DNA from: Hyphomicrobiales bacterium
GTDB taxonomy: Bacteria; Pseudomonadota; Alphaproteobacteria; Rhizobiales; Beijerinckiaceae
Length of the DNA stretch: 16,296 nucleotides
Assembly: GCA_003567055.1 (NCBI GenBank)
Contig: PXAW01000251.1
Span: 1-16,296, forward strand
Reading direction: 5' to 3'
Below, piece after piece: positions 1 through 6,413 of the stretch (position 1 is the stretch's first letter; each line of letters begins with the position of its first letter). Position numbers and translations under genes: made by a program. The notes beneath the pieces were generated by a model. The model did not search any database and was not told the DNA's origin. It saw only the letters and a program-made list of their open reading frames with translations.

Positions 1-133
1 ATTCATCGGCGATGAAGCGCGCGAGATCGAGCGTGGCTTCCTCGTCCGCAAGCGTCAGCTCCCAGACCGGCACATGCGGATCGGGGCCGGGAGGCAGGGC
101 GGAGAGGCCGGAATCGGCCGGGTTCGAAGCCAT
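1..133 (-). CDS. tsaE: tRNA threonylcarbamoyladenosine biosynthesis protein TsaE, N-terminal fragment
   Basis: Reading the minus strand from the ATG at 133-131 gives 44 residues that run off the left edge. After about 20 variable residues comes VPVWELTLADEEATLDLARF, which matches the start of TsaE/YjeE proteins just before the P-loop. TsaE is the small ATPase that works with TsaB and TsaD to make the t6A modification of ANN-reading tRNAs in the cytoplasm. The P-loop (GxxGxGKT) and the rest of the protein lie outside the window, so the call rests on the N-terminal pattern and on position. The gene starts 29 bp after the divL stop on the same strand and is probably cotranscribed with it. The ribosome binding site is weak (GAG-rich, no clear GGAGG). 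I recall divL-tsaE adjacency in other Alphaproteobacteria but cannot verify it here. Confidence 0.7.
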   Translation of the reverse strand, partial: MASNPADSGLSALPPGPDPHVPVWELTLADEEATLDLARFIADE

Positions 134-162
134 CGCACTCGTCTCGTTGCTGCCCGCCGGGC

Positions 163-2712
163 TCACTCTGCCGCCAGCCGGCGCGGGCCGTCAGCGGGGA
201 AAACGCAAGTCACCGTGGTTCCGGTTCCCGGTGTCGATTCGAGCTTCACATGCCCGCCATGCAATTCGACGAAGGAGCGGACGATCGAAAGGCCCAGCCC
301 GACGCCGCGATGCGCGGTGCCGCCGGTATGGCTTTCGAACCGCTCGAACACCCTCGCCGCCACATGATCGGGCATGCCCTTGCCCTGATCGGCGACGCTG
401 AAGACGATTTCATCGTCGTGCCGCTGCGCCGATACGCGAATGCGCCCACCGGGTTCGGAGAATCCGATCGCGTTCGAGATCAGATTGAACAGCACCTGCC
501 GGATGCGTTTGCCGTCACCGGTGAAGCTGCCGATGGAATCGGCGACGGTGATGTCGAGATGCAGATCGCTCTCGGCGATGCGATCCTCCAGGCCGCGCAC
601 GGCGGCGTCGATCGTCTCGCGAATATCGATCTCGCCGGGTGCGAGTTCGAGCGAGCCGGTATCGATGGAGGCGAGGTCGAGAATGTCGTTGATGATGGCG
701 AGCAGCGCCCCCGACGAGCGCATGATATGGCCCGCATATTCGCGCTGTCGCTCATTGAGCGCGCCGACCGTCTCGTCCGAGAGCAGCTGGGTGAAGCCGA
801 TGATCGTGGTGAGCGGCGAGCGCAGCTCGTAGGAGACGTGGTGCACGAATTCGTCGCGCAGCTGCGCGGCGCGCTCCAGCGCGTCGTTCTTTTCGGTGAG
901 CGCGCGCTCGACGTTCACGCTGGCGGTGACGTCGATGAAGGTGAGCAGCATTGCGCCGTCGGGCAGAGGCTGGCCGGCGCAGTCGAGCACGATCCCGTCC
1001 TTGCGCTCCATGCGCAGCGCAAAGCCGGTACGCCCGTCCGCACCACCCGCCACCGCCGCGCGGATTTCCGCCCAGGGCTCCTCGGCGGGCACGTTCTGCT
1101 GGCAATGCGTGATCACCGCGTCGAGATGCGGGTTGTCGGCGGTGAGCGCCTCCGGCAGGCGCCAGAGGCGGGCGAAGGCCTGGTTCGACAGGCGCAGGCG
1201 CCCGTCCGAGCCGAACACGGCGACGCCCTCGGCCAGCGTGTCGAGCGTCTCGCCCTGGACGCGCAGCAACTCGTTGAAGCGCGATTCCAGTTTGATGTGA
1301 TCGCTGACATCGTCGAAGAGGTAGGTCAGCCCGCCATTGGGGCTGGGGTTGGCGACGACGCGCAGCGTGCGCCCGTCCGGCAGGTGCCACCAGGTCTCGC
1401 GCGGCTCGATGCTGCGATAGGCCGAGAGCACATCGGCCTTCCAGCTGCGGAAATCCGCCTGCTCGGGCAGCTTGCGCATGCCGCGCAGCCTGTCGAGTAT
1501 CTCGTTGTCGGCGGGGCCGCTGTCGAGGAAGGGCTGATCCAGCCCCCAGAGCTGACGATAGGCGGTGTTGTGGAAGGTCAGGTGCTGGCTGGCATCGAAG
1601 ATCGCCACGGCGGTGGGCAGCTGGTCGAGCGTGCGCACATGCGCTTCCATCTCGCGGTTGAGATCGGTGCGCAGCTGTTCGACCTCGCTGACATCGATGG
1701 CGACGCCCGCCGCGCCGCCGGGGGAGGGCGTCTCGGTCACGTCGAGCATGCGGCGTTTGCCGGTGACGATGGCGGCGGTGCGCGCCGCGAAGCGCTTGCC
1801 GGCCTCGCGCTGTTTCGCGGCCTGCCCCCGCGCGGCGGAATCGAGCAGTTCCAGCTTGCGCCCACGCGCATCCTCGACGCTCTCGGCTTCGATTGCGGCG
1901 AGATAGGCTGCATTGGCCCAGGCGAGCTTGCCGTCACCATCGCGCAGCCAGACGGGCTGGTCGACCGAATCGAGGACCGTCCGCAGACGCTCCAGCTCGC
2001 CGTGCATCCGGGCGAATTCGCGCTTGACCTTCATCAGCTCGGCCCGCTCGCCGGTGACGTCGCGCAGGCGCAGGATCGCCCGACCGCCGAGCGCGCGGCC
2101 CTCGGCATCGATGAAGCGCCCGGCATTGGTCTTGAGCGTCATCCGGAAGCCTTCACCGCGGTCGCGCAGACGCTGCAGATCCGCCTCGATCGCGGAGGCG
2201 TCGGCGGCGCCGAGCCAGGAACCGAAGGCGAGGATGCGCCGCCCGCCGATGCCGGCACCCAGCGTCGTCGGATCACCCTCGATGCGCGGCTGCGCGTCCC
2301 GGCTCTCCCAGCTGACGACGATCTGGCTCTCGGAGCCGATCAGGATCTCGGCGCGATCATGCGCGCTGCTCAACTCGGCCAGCTCGGCCCGCATTACGGC
2401 TTCGCGCGCGCGCCAGTTGCGCAGTTCCATGCGATAGAACACGGCGGTGGTGAGAACGAAGATCGCGCTGCCGGCGACGAAGGCGAAGGATACCGCGAGA
2501 TGCGGCTCCGTGAGCGTGGTGAGGAAACCGTCTGCGCGGGCATGGGCCGGGGCGGCCAGCGCGGGCAGGGCGACGGCTGTGCCGGCGAGCGCCGTCATGC
2601 TGCGCAGCCAGAACCGGCGGGCCGATGCGGCGACGCGCGTCGTCCGGTCGCGGATGGTTGCCCCCATCATCCCCGCACCATGCCGTCCCGCGCCCCGCCA
2701 TCTCCTGATCAT
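163..2712 (-). CDS. divL: DivL-type multi-PAS sensor (tyrosine at the histidine-kinase phosphosite)
   Basis: An 849-residue membrane-anchored, kinase-like sensor. Hydrophobic segments lie at about 39-57 and 71-93. About four PAS-like domains follow (roughly 125-225, 245-345, 363-470 and 487-600), then a HisKA dimerisation helix and an HATPase_c domain. The H-box reads HHVSYELRSPLT: Tyr628 stands where histidine kinases carry the phospho-accepting His. ATP-lid motifs are kept: N-box NLISNA (743-748), G1 DQGKGMP (775-781), F-box FERF, G2 GVGLGLS (803-809). This Tyr substitution in a multi-PAS, N-terminally anchored protein is the hallmark of DivL, which in Caulobacter senses DivK phosphorylation state and controls CckA, and so CtrA, at the cell pole. 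Caulobacter DivL is about 769 residues, slightly shorter. The upstream gap holds a CtrA box and four GANTC sites. Met15 or Met16 are alternative starts; GGAG lies about 12 nt before the chosen ATG, rather far. Confidence 0.88.
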   Translation of the reverse strand: MIRRWRGAGRHGAGMMGATIRDRTTRVAASARRFWLRSMTALAGTAVALPALAAPAHARADGFLTTLTEPHLAVSFAFVAGSAIFVLTTAVFYRMELRNWRAREAVMRAELAELSSAHDRAEILIGSESQIVVSWESRDAQPRIEGDPTTLGAGIGGRRILAFGSWLGAADASAIEADLQRLRDRGEGFRMTLKTNAGRFIDAEGRALGGRAILRLRDVTGERAELMKVKREFARMHGELERLRTVLDSVDQPVWLRDGDGKLAWANAAYLAAIEAESVEDARGRKLELLDSAARGQAAKQREAGKRFAARTAAIVTGKRRMLDVTETPSPGGAAGVAIDVSEVEQLRTDLNREMEAHVRTLDQLPTAVAIFDASQHLTFHNTAYRQLWGLDQPFLDSGPADNEILDRLRGMRKLPEQADFRSWKADVLSAYRSIEPRETWWHLPDGRTLRVVANPSPNGGLTYLFDDVSDHIKLESRFNELLRVQGETLDTLAEGVAVFGSDGRLRLSNQAFARLWRLPEALTADNPHLDAVITHCQQNVPAEEPWAEIRAAVAGGADGRTGFALRMERKDGIVLDCAGQPLPDGAMLLTFIDVTASVNVERALTEKNDALERAAQLRDEFVHHVSYELRSPLTTIIGFTQLLSDETVGALNERQREYAGHIMRSSGALLAIINDILDLASIDTGSLELAPGEIDIRETIDAAVRGLEDRIAESDLHLDITVADSIGSFTGDGKRIRQVLFNLISNAIGFSEPGGRIRVSAQRHDDEIVFSVADQGKGMPDHVAARVFERFESHTGGTAHRGVGLGLSIVRSFVELHGGHVKLESTPGTGTTVTCVFPADGPRRLAAE

Positions 2713-2718
2713 GATCGA

Positions 2719-2776
2719 GAATCACTCCGCTCGCCGCCGCGCGAATCCGCATCGCCGAAGCACACGAATCCGAATC
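2719..2776. promoter_or_regulatory. Cluster of four GANTC (CcrM methylation) sites upstream of divL
   Basis: GAATC occurs at 2719-2723, 2743-2747, 2766-2770 and 2772-2776, four sites in 58 bp directly before the divL start. For DNA of about 68% GC one site is expected roughly every 340 bp. GANTC is the CcrM adenine-methylation target in Alphaproteobacteria, and GcrA acts at methylated promoter copies. The motif matches are seen directly; regulation by CcrM/GcrA is inferred. Confidence 0.5.
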
Positions 2777-2819
2777 AGAGGGATACACTATTCCGCATCC
2801 CAGTTCGCCCGAAAGTGGG

Positions 2820-2834
2820 TTAAAGGATGTTTAA
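2820..2834 (-). promoter_or_regulatory. CtrA binding site (TTAA-N7-TTAA) upstream of divL
   Basis: TTAA at 2820-2823 and TTAA at 2831-2834 are separated by exactly seven bases. On the minus strand the second half-site continues as TTAACC, matching the alphaproteobacterial CtrA consensus TTAA-N7-TTAAC. The site is about 108 bp upstream of the divL start codon and 203 bp from the channel gene. TTAA is scarce in this GC-rich window and I noticed no second paired copy. CtrA acting on divL would close a feedback loop, since DivL controls CtrA activity; that part is inference. Confidence 0.6.
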
Positions 2835-3024
2835 TGCGCTGATGCACAGGCAGGGCTGCCGCCGCAATGTCGCCCGGCAGATCACAATCCCGACCGGGGC
2901 TTGATTTAGCCGAAGCGGCGCCGGGCGAGGAGGCGCCGGCCCCTGAACCTTGACGTGGCGTGCGTTCATGCGCACTTCCTGCGCGGGCGCCGCAGTGCGT
3001 CGTTTCGCGAATCATCATCGATCC

Positions 3025-3039
3025 GGAGAAAGAGCAGTG
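3025..3039 (+). promoter_or_regulatory. Ribosome binding site fixing a GTG start for the sodium channel gene
   Basis: GGAGA at 3025-3029 lies 7 bases before GTG at 3037-3039. A longer in-frame opening begins with TTG at 2950, but that codon has no Shine-Dalgarno sequence and would add 29 basic residues ahead of the S1 helix. The GTG start gives 274 residues, the usual length of this channel family. Confidence 0.8.
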
Positions 3040-3861
3040 GACCGTATCAGGGCGTTCGTCGAATCGCGCCTTCTGGAGCGCATCATCATGACGCTGATCG
3101 CGGTGAACGCGGTCACGCTGGGGCTGGAGACCAGTGCCTGGGCGATGGCCAATTTCGGGCCGGTGCTGCTGGCGCTCGACCAGGTCATCCTGACGATCTT
3201 CGTCATCGAGATTGGCCTGCGGCTTGCGGTCTACCGGCTGAGCTTCTTCAAGAACGCGTGGAACGTGTTCGATTTCACCGTGATCGCCATCGCGCTCGCG
3301 CCCGCCACCGCCGCCTTCTCCGTGTTGCGCGCGCTGCGGGTGTTGCGCCTGTTGCGCATGATCACGATCGTGCCCTCGCTCAAACGCGTTGTCGGCGCGC
3401 TGATCGGGGCGCTGCCGGGCATGGGCTCGATCGTGCTGCTTTTGAGCCTGCTGTTCTACGTCTTCTCGGTGATGGCGACGAAGCTCTTCGCCGAGAGCTT
3501 CCCGGACTGGTTCGGCACCATCCCGCATTCGGCCTACACGCTGTTCCAGATCATGACGCTGGAGAGCTGGTCGATGGGGATCGTGCGCCCGGTGATGGAG
3601 GTCTATCCCTTCGCCTGGCTGTTCTTCGTGCCCTTCATCCTCTCGACCACCTTCACCATGCTCAACCTGTTCATCGGTATCGTGGTGAATGCGATGCAGG
3701 TCGAGCACGAGGTGGCGCATGAGGAAGAGCACAAGGCCGAGCAGGCCAGGCAGCAGGCCATGCAGGATTCCCGCGAGGTGCTCACCGAGGAGATCAAGGC
3801 CTTGCGCGCCGAGATCGCGGAACTGCGCGGGGCGATCGGCAGCCGCTCGCCCGCGCAGTAG
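3037..3861 (+). CDS. Prokaryotic voltage-gated sodium channel (NaChBac/BacNav type)
   Basis: A 274-residue, single-repeat six-helix channel; four subunits form the pore in the inner membrane. Visible parts in order: S1 (about 12-32), S2 (43-66), S3 (75-91), and S4 with arginines every third residue at 98, 101, 104 and 107. Then S5 (about 128-150), the pore loop with filter TLESWSM (174-180, selectivity Glu176), S6 (about 190-220), and a charged heptad-like C-terminal coiled coil (about 225-268). The TLESW filter is the signature of Na+-selective BacNav channels and TLESWSM is the form known from NavAb. Length also fits (NaChBac 274, NavAb 267). Such channels are thought to couple Na+ entry to motility or pH and salt adaptation; no neighbouring gene shows which applies here. 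The gene is divergent from divL and ends 9 bp from the convergent stop of the ThDP enzyme, with no clear terminator between. Confidence 0.95.
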   Translation: MDRIRAFVESRLLERIIMTLIAVNAVTLGLETSAWAMANFGPVLLALDQVILTIFVIEIGLRLAVYRLSFFKNAWNVFDFTVIAIALAPATAAFSVLRALRVLRLLRMITIVPSLKRVVGALIGALPGMGSIVLLLSLLFYVFSVMATKLFAESFPDWFGTIPHSAYTLFQIMTLESWSMGIVRPVMEVYPFAWLFFVPFILSTTFTMLNLFIGIVVNAMQVEHEVAHEEEHKAEQARQQAMQDSREVLTEEIKALRAEIAELRGAIGSRSPAQ

Positions 3862-3870
3862 GGCTCTCGC

Positions 3871-6261
3871 TCACAACGCCTTGAGATGCCGGATCGGCCG
3901 CCCCGGCGCGATCATTTCCGCAGCCGCGACAATGCCTTGCGCGTCGATGCCGTAATGGCGGTGGAGGTCGGCGATGGTGCCGGTCTGGCCGAAATGCTCC
4001 ACGCCCAGCGAGCGCGTGCGGTGGCCGTGCACGGCGCCGAGCCAGCCCAGCGTGGCGGGATGGCCGTCGATCACCGTGACGATGCCGCAATGGGGCGGGA
4101 GATCTTGCAGAAGCCGCTCGATATGGCTGCGGGCATGGACGAGGCCGCGCTCGCGGGCGCGCTGCGCCGCCGTCCAGCCGGCATTGAGCCGGTCGGCTGA
4201 GGTGACCGCGAGCAGGCCGACATCGCGGCGATCCTCCGCCATCAGCCCCACCGCCTCGATCGCCTCCGGCGCGATCACCCCGGTATAGGCCACGATCACC
4301 TGCGCATTCGGGCCGGGTTCGCGCAGCCAGTAGGCGCCGTCGACGATGCCCTGGGCGAGCTCCGGCGTCATCTTGCGGTTGGGTTGTTCGATCGCGCGCG
4401 TCGAGAGCCGCATGTAGATCGAGCCGCCGGTCTCGTCGCGCAGCCAGGTGCGCTCGTCCGGCTCGCCGGAGCCGTCACGCTGGACGTATTCGAAGGCGAA
4501 ACGCATGATCTCGGCCAGCTCGTCCACATAGGCCGGCTCGAACGAGGCGAGCCCGTCCTGCGACATGCCGATCAGCGGTGTGGCAATGGATTGATGCGCG
4601 CCGCCCTCCGGCGCCAGCGTGATCCCCGAGGGCGTCGCCGCCAGAATGAAGCGCGAATCCTGGTAGCAGGCATAGTTCAGCGCATCGAGGCCGCGCGAGA
4701 TGAACGGATCGTAGAGCGTCCCGATCGGGATCAGCCGCTCGCCGAACAGCGAATGCGACAATCCCAGCGCCGAGAGCTGGATGAACAGGTTCATCTCGGC
4801 AATACCGAGTTCGATATGCTGGCCTTCGGGCTTGAAATCCCAGTTGAAGGTGGAGGGGATGCGCTCCGCCTTGAAGGTATCGGCGAGGCTCTGGCGGGCG
4901 AACAGGCCGCGCCGGTTCACCCACGGCCCGAGATTGGTCGAGACGGTCACGTCGGGCGAGGTGGTGACGATCCGCTCGGCGAGCGGCGTGTCATTGCGGC
5001 CGAGCTCGTTGAGGATCATCCCGAAACCCTGCTGCGTCGACAGGCTCGCCTGATGCGGCACCGGGAAATCATCCGGCACGGGCAGGACCGGCGCGCTCAG
5101 GCGCCGCTCGCCGCCGGCGCGGAACGGGACCTTGTCGAGGAAGGCCTCGAGCTCGTCTTCGGGCAGCGAGAGCCCCTCGAAGCGATCCCATTCATGCCCC
5201 TCGCGCACGCCCGCCTTTTCGCGATAGGTGGCGAACTGCGTGGGCGTGAGAAGGCCGGCATGGTTGTCCTTGTGGCCGGCCAGCGGCAGGCCGAAGCCCT
5301 TGATCGTATAGGCGAGGAAGACGACGGGGCGGTCGTGGTCGATCCCCTCGAAGGCTTCCAGCAGCGTGGGCAGGTCGTGGCCGGCGAGGTTGGTCATCAG
5401 CCGCCCGAGCTCGTCGTCGGAGCGCTTCTCGATCAGGGCGGTAAGCGGGCCCTGATCGCCCAGATCATCCATCAGCCGCTTGCGCCAGGCCGCGCCGCCC
5501 TGGAAGGTCAGCGCAGAATAGAGCTGGTTGGGGCAGGTATCGATCCAGTCGCGCAGCTTGTCGCCGCCGGGCTCCTTGAAGGCCTCTTCGAGCAGCGAGC
5601 CGTATTTCAGCGTCACGACATCCCAGCCGAAGGCGCGAAACAAGGCCTCGAACCGGGCATAGAGCCCTTCGCGGATGACGGCGTCGAGGCTCTGGCGGTT
5701 GTAATCGACGATCCACCAGGTGTTGCGCACGCCCTGTTTCCAGCCCTCCAGCAGCGCCTCGAAGATGTTGCCCTCATCCATCTCGGCATCACCGACGAGG
5801 GCGATCATGCGGCCCTCGCGGCGATCCTTCGCCCAGCCATGCGCCTTCACGTAATCCTGCACGATGCTCGCAAACAGCGTCTGCGCCACGCCGAGGCCGA
5901 CGGAGCCGGTGGAGAAGTCGACGTCATCGGCATCCTTGGTGCGCGAGGGATAGGATTGCGCCCCCTTGAATCCGCGAAAATTCTCCAGATTCTCCCGGCT
6001 CTGCTTGCCGAACAGATACTGGATCGCGTGATAGACCGGGCTCGCATGCGGCTTCACCGCGACGCGATCCTCGGGCCGAAGCGCGGCCATGTAGAGCGCC
6101 GTCATGATGGTGGCGAGCGAGGCCGATGACGCCTGATGCCCGCCGACCTTCAACCCGTCCGCGCTCTCGCGCAGATGGTTGGCATTGTGGATCGTCCAGG
6201 TGGACAGCCACAGGATCTTCTTTTCCAGCTCGGCGAGAAACGGCAGACGCGGATCGCTCAT
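3871..6261 (-). CDS. Stand-alone ThDP-dependent transketolase / pyruvate dehydrogenase E1 (AceE)-like enzyme
   Basis: A 796-residue cytoplasmic protein of the transketolase/AceE superfamily. The N-terminal half has HNANHLR, GGHQASSAS and KPHASPVYHA, followed by the ThDP/Mg motif GDAE (157-160) with its partner Asn at 188 (IVDYNRQSLD). This is closer to the homodimeric E1 pattern (GDGE...NCNLQRLD) than to classical transketolase. The second half holds the pyrimidine-binding region, including a GIAEMN segment, and a C-terminal transketolase-like domain. It is about 90 residues shorter than E. coli AceE (887). No E2, E3 or lipoyl-domain gene is in the window, so participation in a pyruvate dehydrogenase complex is not supported by context. 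I recall similar proteins in Rhizobiales annotated simply as transketolase; substrate unknown. AGGAG lies 10 bases before the ATG. The fold is near certain, the reaction is not. Confidence 0.85.
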   Translation of the reverse strand: MSDPRLPFLAELEKKILWLSTWTIHNANHLRESADGLKVGGHQASSASLATIMTALYMAALRPEDRVAVKPHASPVYHAIQYLFGKQSRENLENFRGFKGAQSYPSRTKDADDVDFSTGSVGLGVAQTLFASIVQDYVKAHGWAKDRREGRMIALVGDAEMDEGNIFEALLEGWKQGVRNTWWIVDYNRQSLDAVIREGLYARFEALFRAFGWDVVTLKYGSLLEEAFKEPGGDKLRDWIDTCPNQLYSALTFQGGAAWRKRLMDDLGDQGPLTALIEKRSDDELGRLMTNLAGHDLPTLLEAFEGIDHDRPVVFLAYTIKGFGLPLAGHKDNHAGLLTPTQFATYREKAGVREGHEWDRFEGLSLPEDELEAFLDKVPFRAGGERRLSAPVLPVPDDFPVPHQASLSTQQGFGMILNELGRNDTPLAERIVTTSPDVTVSTNLGPWVNRRGLFARQSLADTFKAERIPSTFNWDFKPEGQHIELGIAEMNLFIQLSALGLSHSLFGERLIPIGTLYDPFISRGLDALNYACYQDSRFILAATPSGITLAPEGGAHQSIATPLIGMSQDGLASFEPAYVDELAEIMRFAFEYVQRDGSGEPDERTWLRDETGGSIYMRLSTRAIEQPNRKMTPELAQGIVDGAYWLREPGPNAQVIVAYTGVIAPEAIEAVGLMAEDRRDVGLLAVTSADRLNAGWTAAQRARERGLVHARSHIERLLQDLPPHCGIVTVIDGHPATLGWLGAVHGHRTRSLGVEHFGQTGTIADLHRHYGIDAQGIVAAAEMIAPGRPIRHLKAL

Positions 6262-6324
6262 GATCGGGGGGCTCCTGAAGGGCGCGCTGCGGCCGATGCG
6301 GCCGCGGCGACGATGTCCCCGATG

Positions 6325-6353
6325 TTGTAGCGCGCCGAGCCCACGTAAGGGAA
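6325..6353 (-). promoter_or_regulatory. Possible sigma-70 promoter of the AceE-like gene
   Basis: On the minus strand TTCCCT (6353-6348) and CTACAA (6330-6325) are separated by 17 bp, about 64 bp before the start codon. The -10 fits the alphaproteobacterial CTATAT type, but the -35 is weak. Only the spacing and position argue for it. Confidence 0.3.
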
Positions 6354-6369
6354 GGGTGCGGATGACGGG

Positions 6370-6413
6370 TGATCTCGCGTGAGATCATATGCGCGTTCGC
6401 GCATGTGGTCTCA
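6370..6413 (-). terminator. Hairpin pair at the end of the fructan operon, overlapping the GH32 stop codon
   Basis: The arms 6380-6395 and 6398-6413 form a 16-bp inverted repeat around a 2-base centre, with two imperfect pairs (6385/6408 and 6388/6405). The right arm contains the GH32 stop codon (6411-6413). A second hairpin pairs 6370-6376 with 6381-6387 around GCGT and shares bases with the first, so the two exclude each other in one RNA. No T-run follows on the minus strand, so this is not a classic intrinsic terminator. It could be an end-of-operon stabiliser or pause site; function is inferred. Confidence 0.4.

Larger units (their letters stand above)
2713..3036. other. Divergent intergenic region between divL and the sodium channel gene
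   Basis: 324 bp with no credible gene. The divL-proximal half holds a CtrA-type site (2820-2834) and four GANTC motifs (2719-2776), listed separately. In the channel-proximal half, TTGACG at 2950-2955 resembles a -35 box but has no convincing -10 partner 16-18 bp downstream. A fifth GAATC lies at 3009-3013. The reading frames crossing the gap lack start signals and look like high-GC noise. Confidence 0.7.

Noticed and set aside
250..2823. An 857-codon open frame on the plus strand opposite divL
   Set aside because: Product is low in recognisable motifs and rich in Arg, Ala, Gly and Asp, as expected from the mirrored codon bias of a high-GC gene. The minus strand encodes a full PAS/HATPase protein.
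2950..3036. N-terminal extension of the sodium channel from TTG at 2950
   Set aside because: No ribosome binding site and a basic, non-family extension; GTG at 3037 has GGAGA at good spacing and gives the family length.
2788..3732. A 314-codon minus-strand frame over the sodium channel gene
   Set aside because: Product is almost entirely Arg, His, Gln and Asp, the expected antisense of a membrane protein gene; it also crosses the regulatory gap.
3862..3870. Expected bidirectional terminator between the convergent channel and AceE-like genes
   Set aside because: Only 9 bp separate the stop codons and no inverted repeat with a T-run is visible.
4384..6129. A 581-codon open frame opposite the AceE-like gene
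   Set aside because: It is a shadow of a gene with clear ThDP motifs; no domain or start signal of its own.
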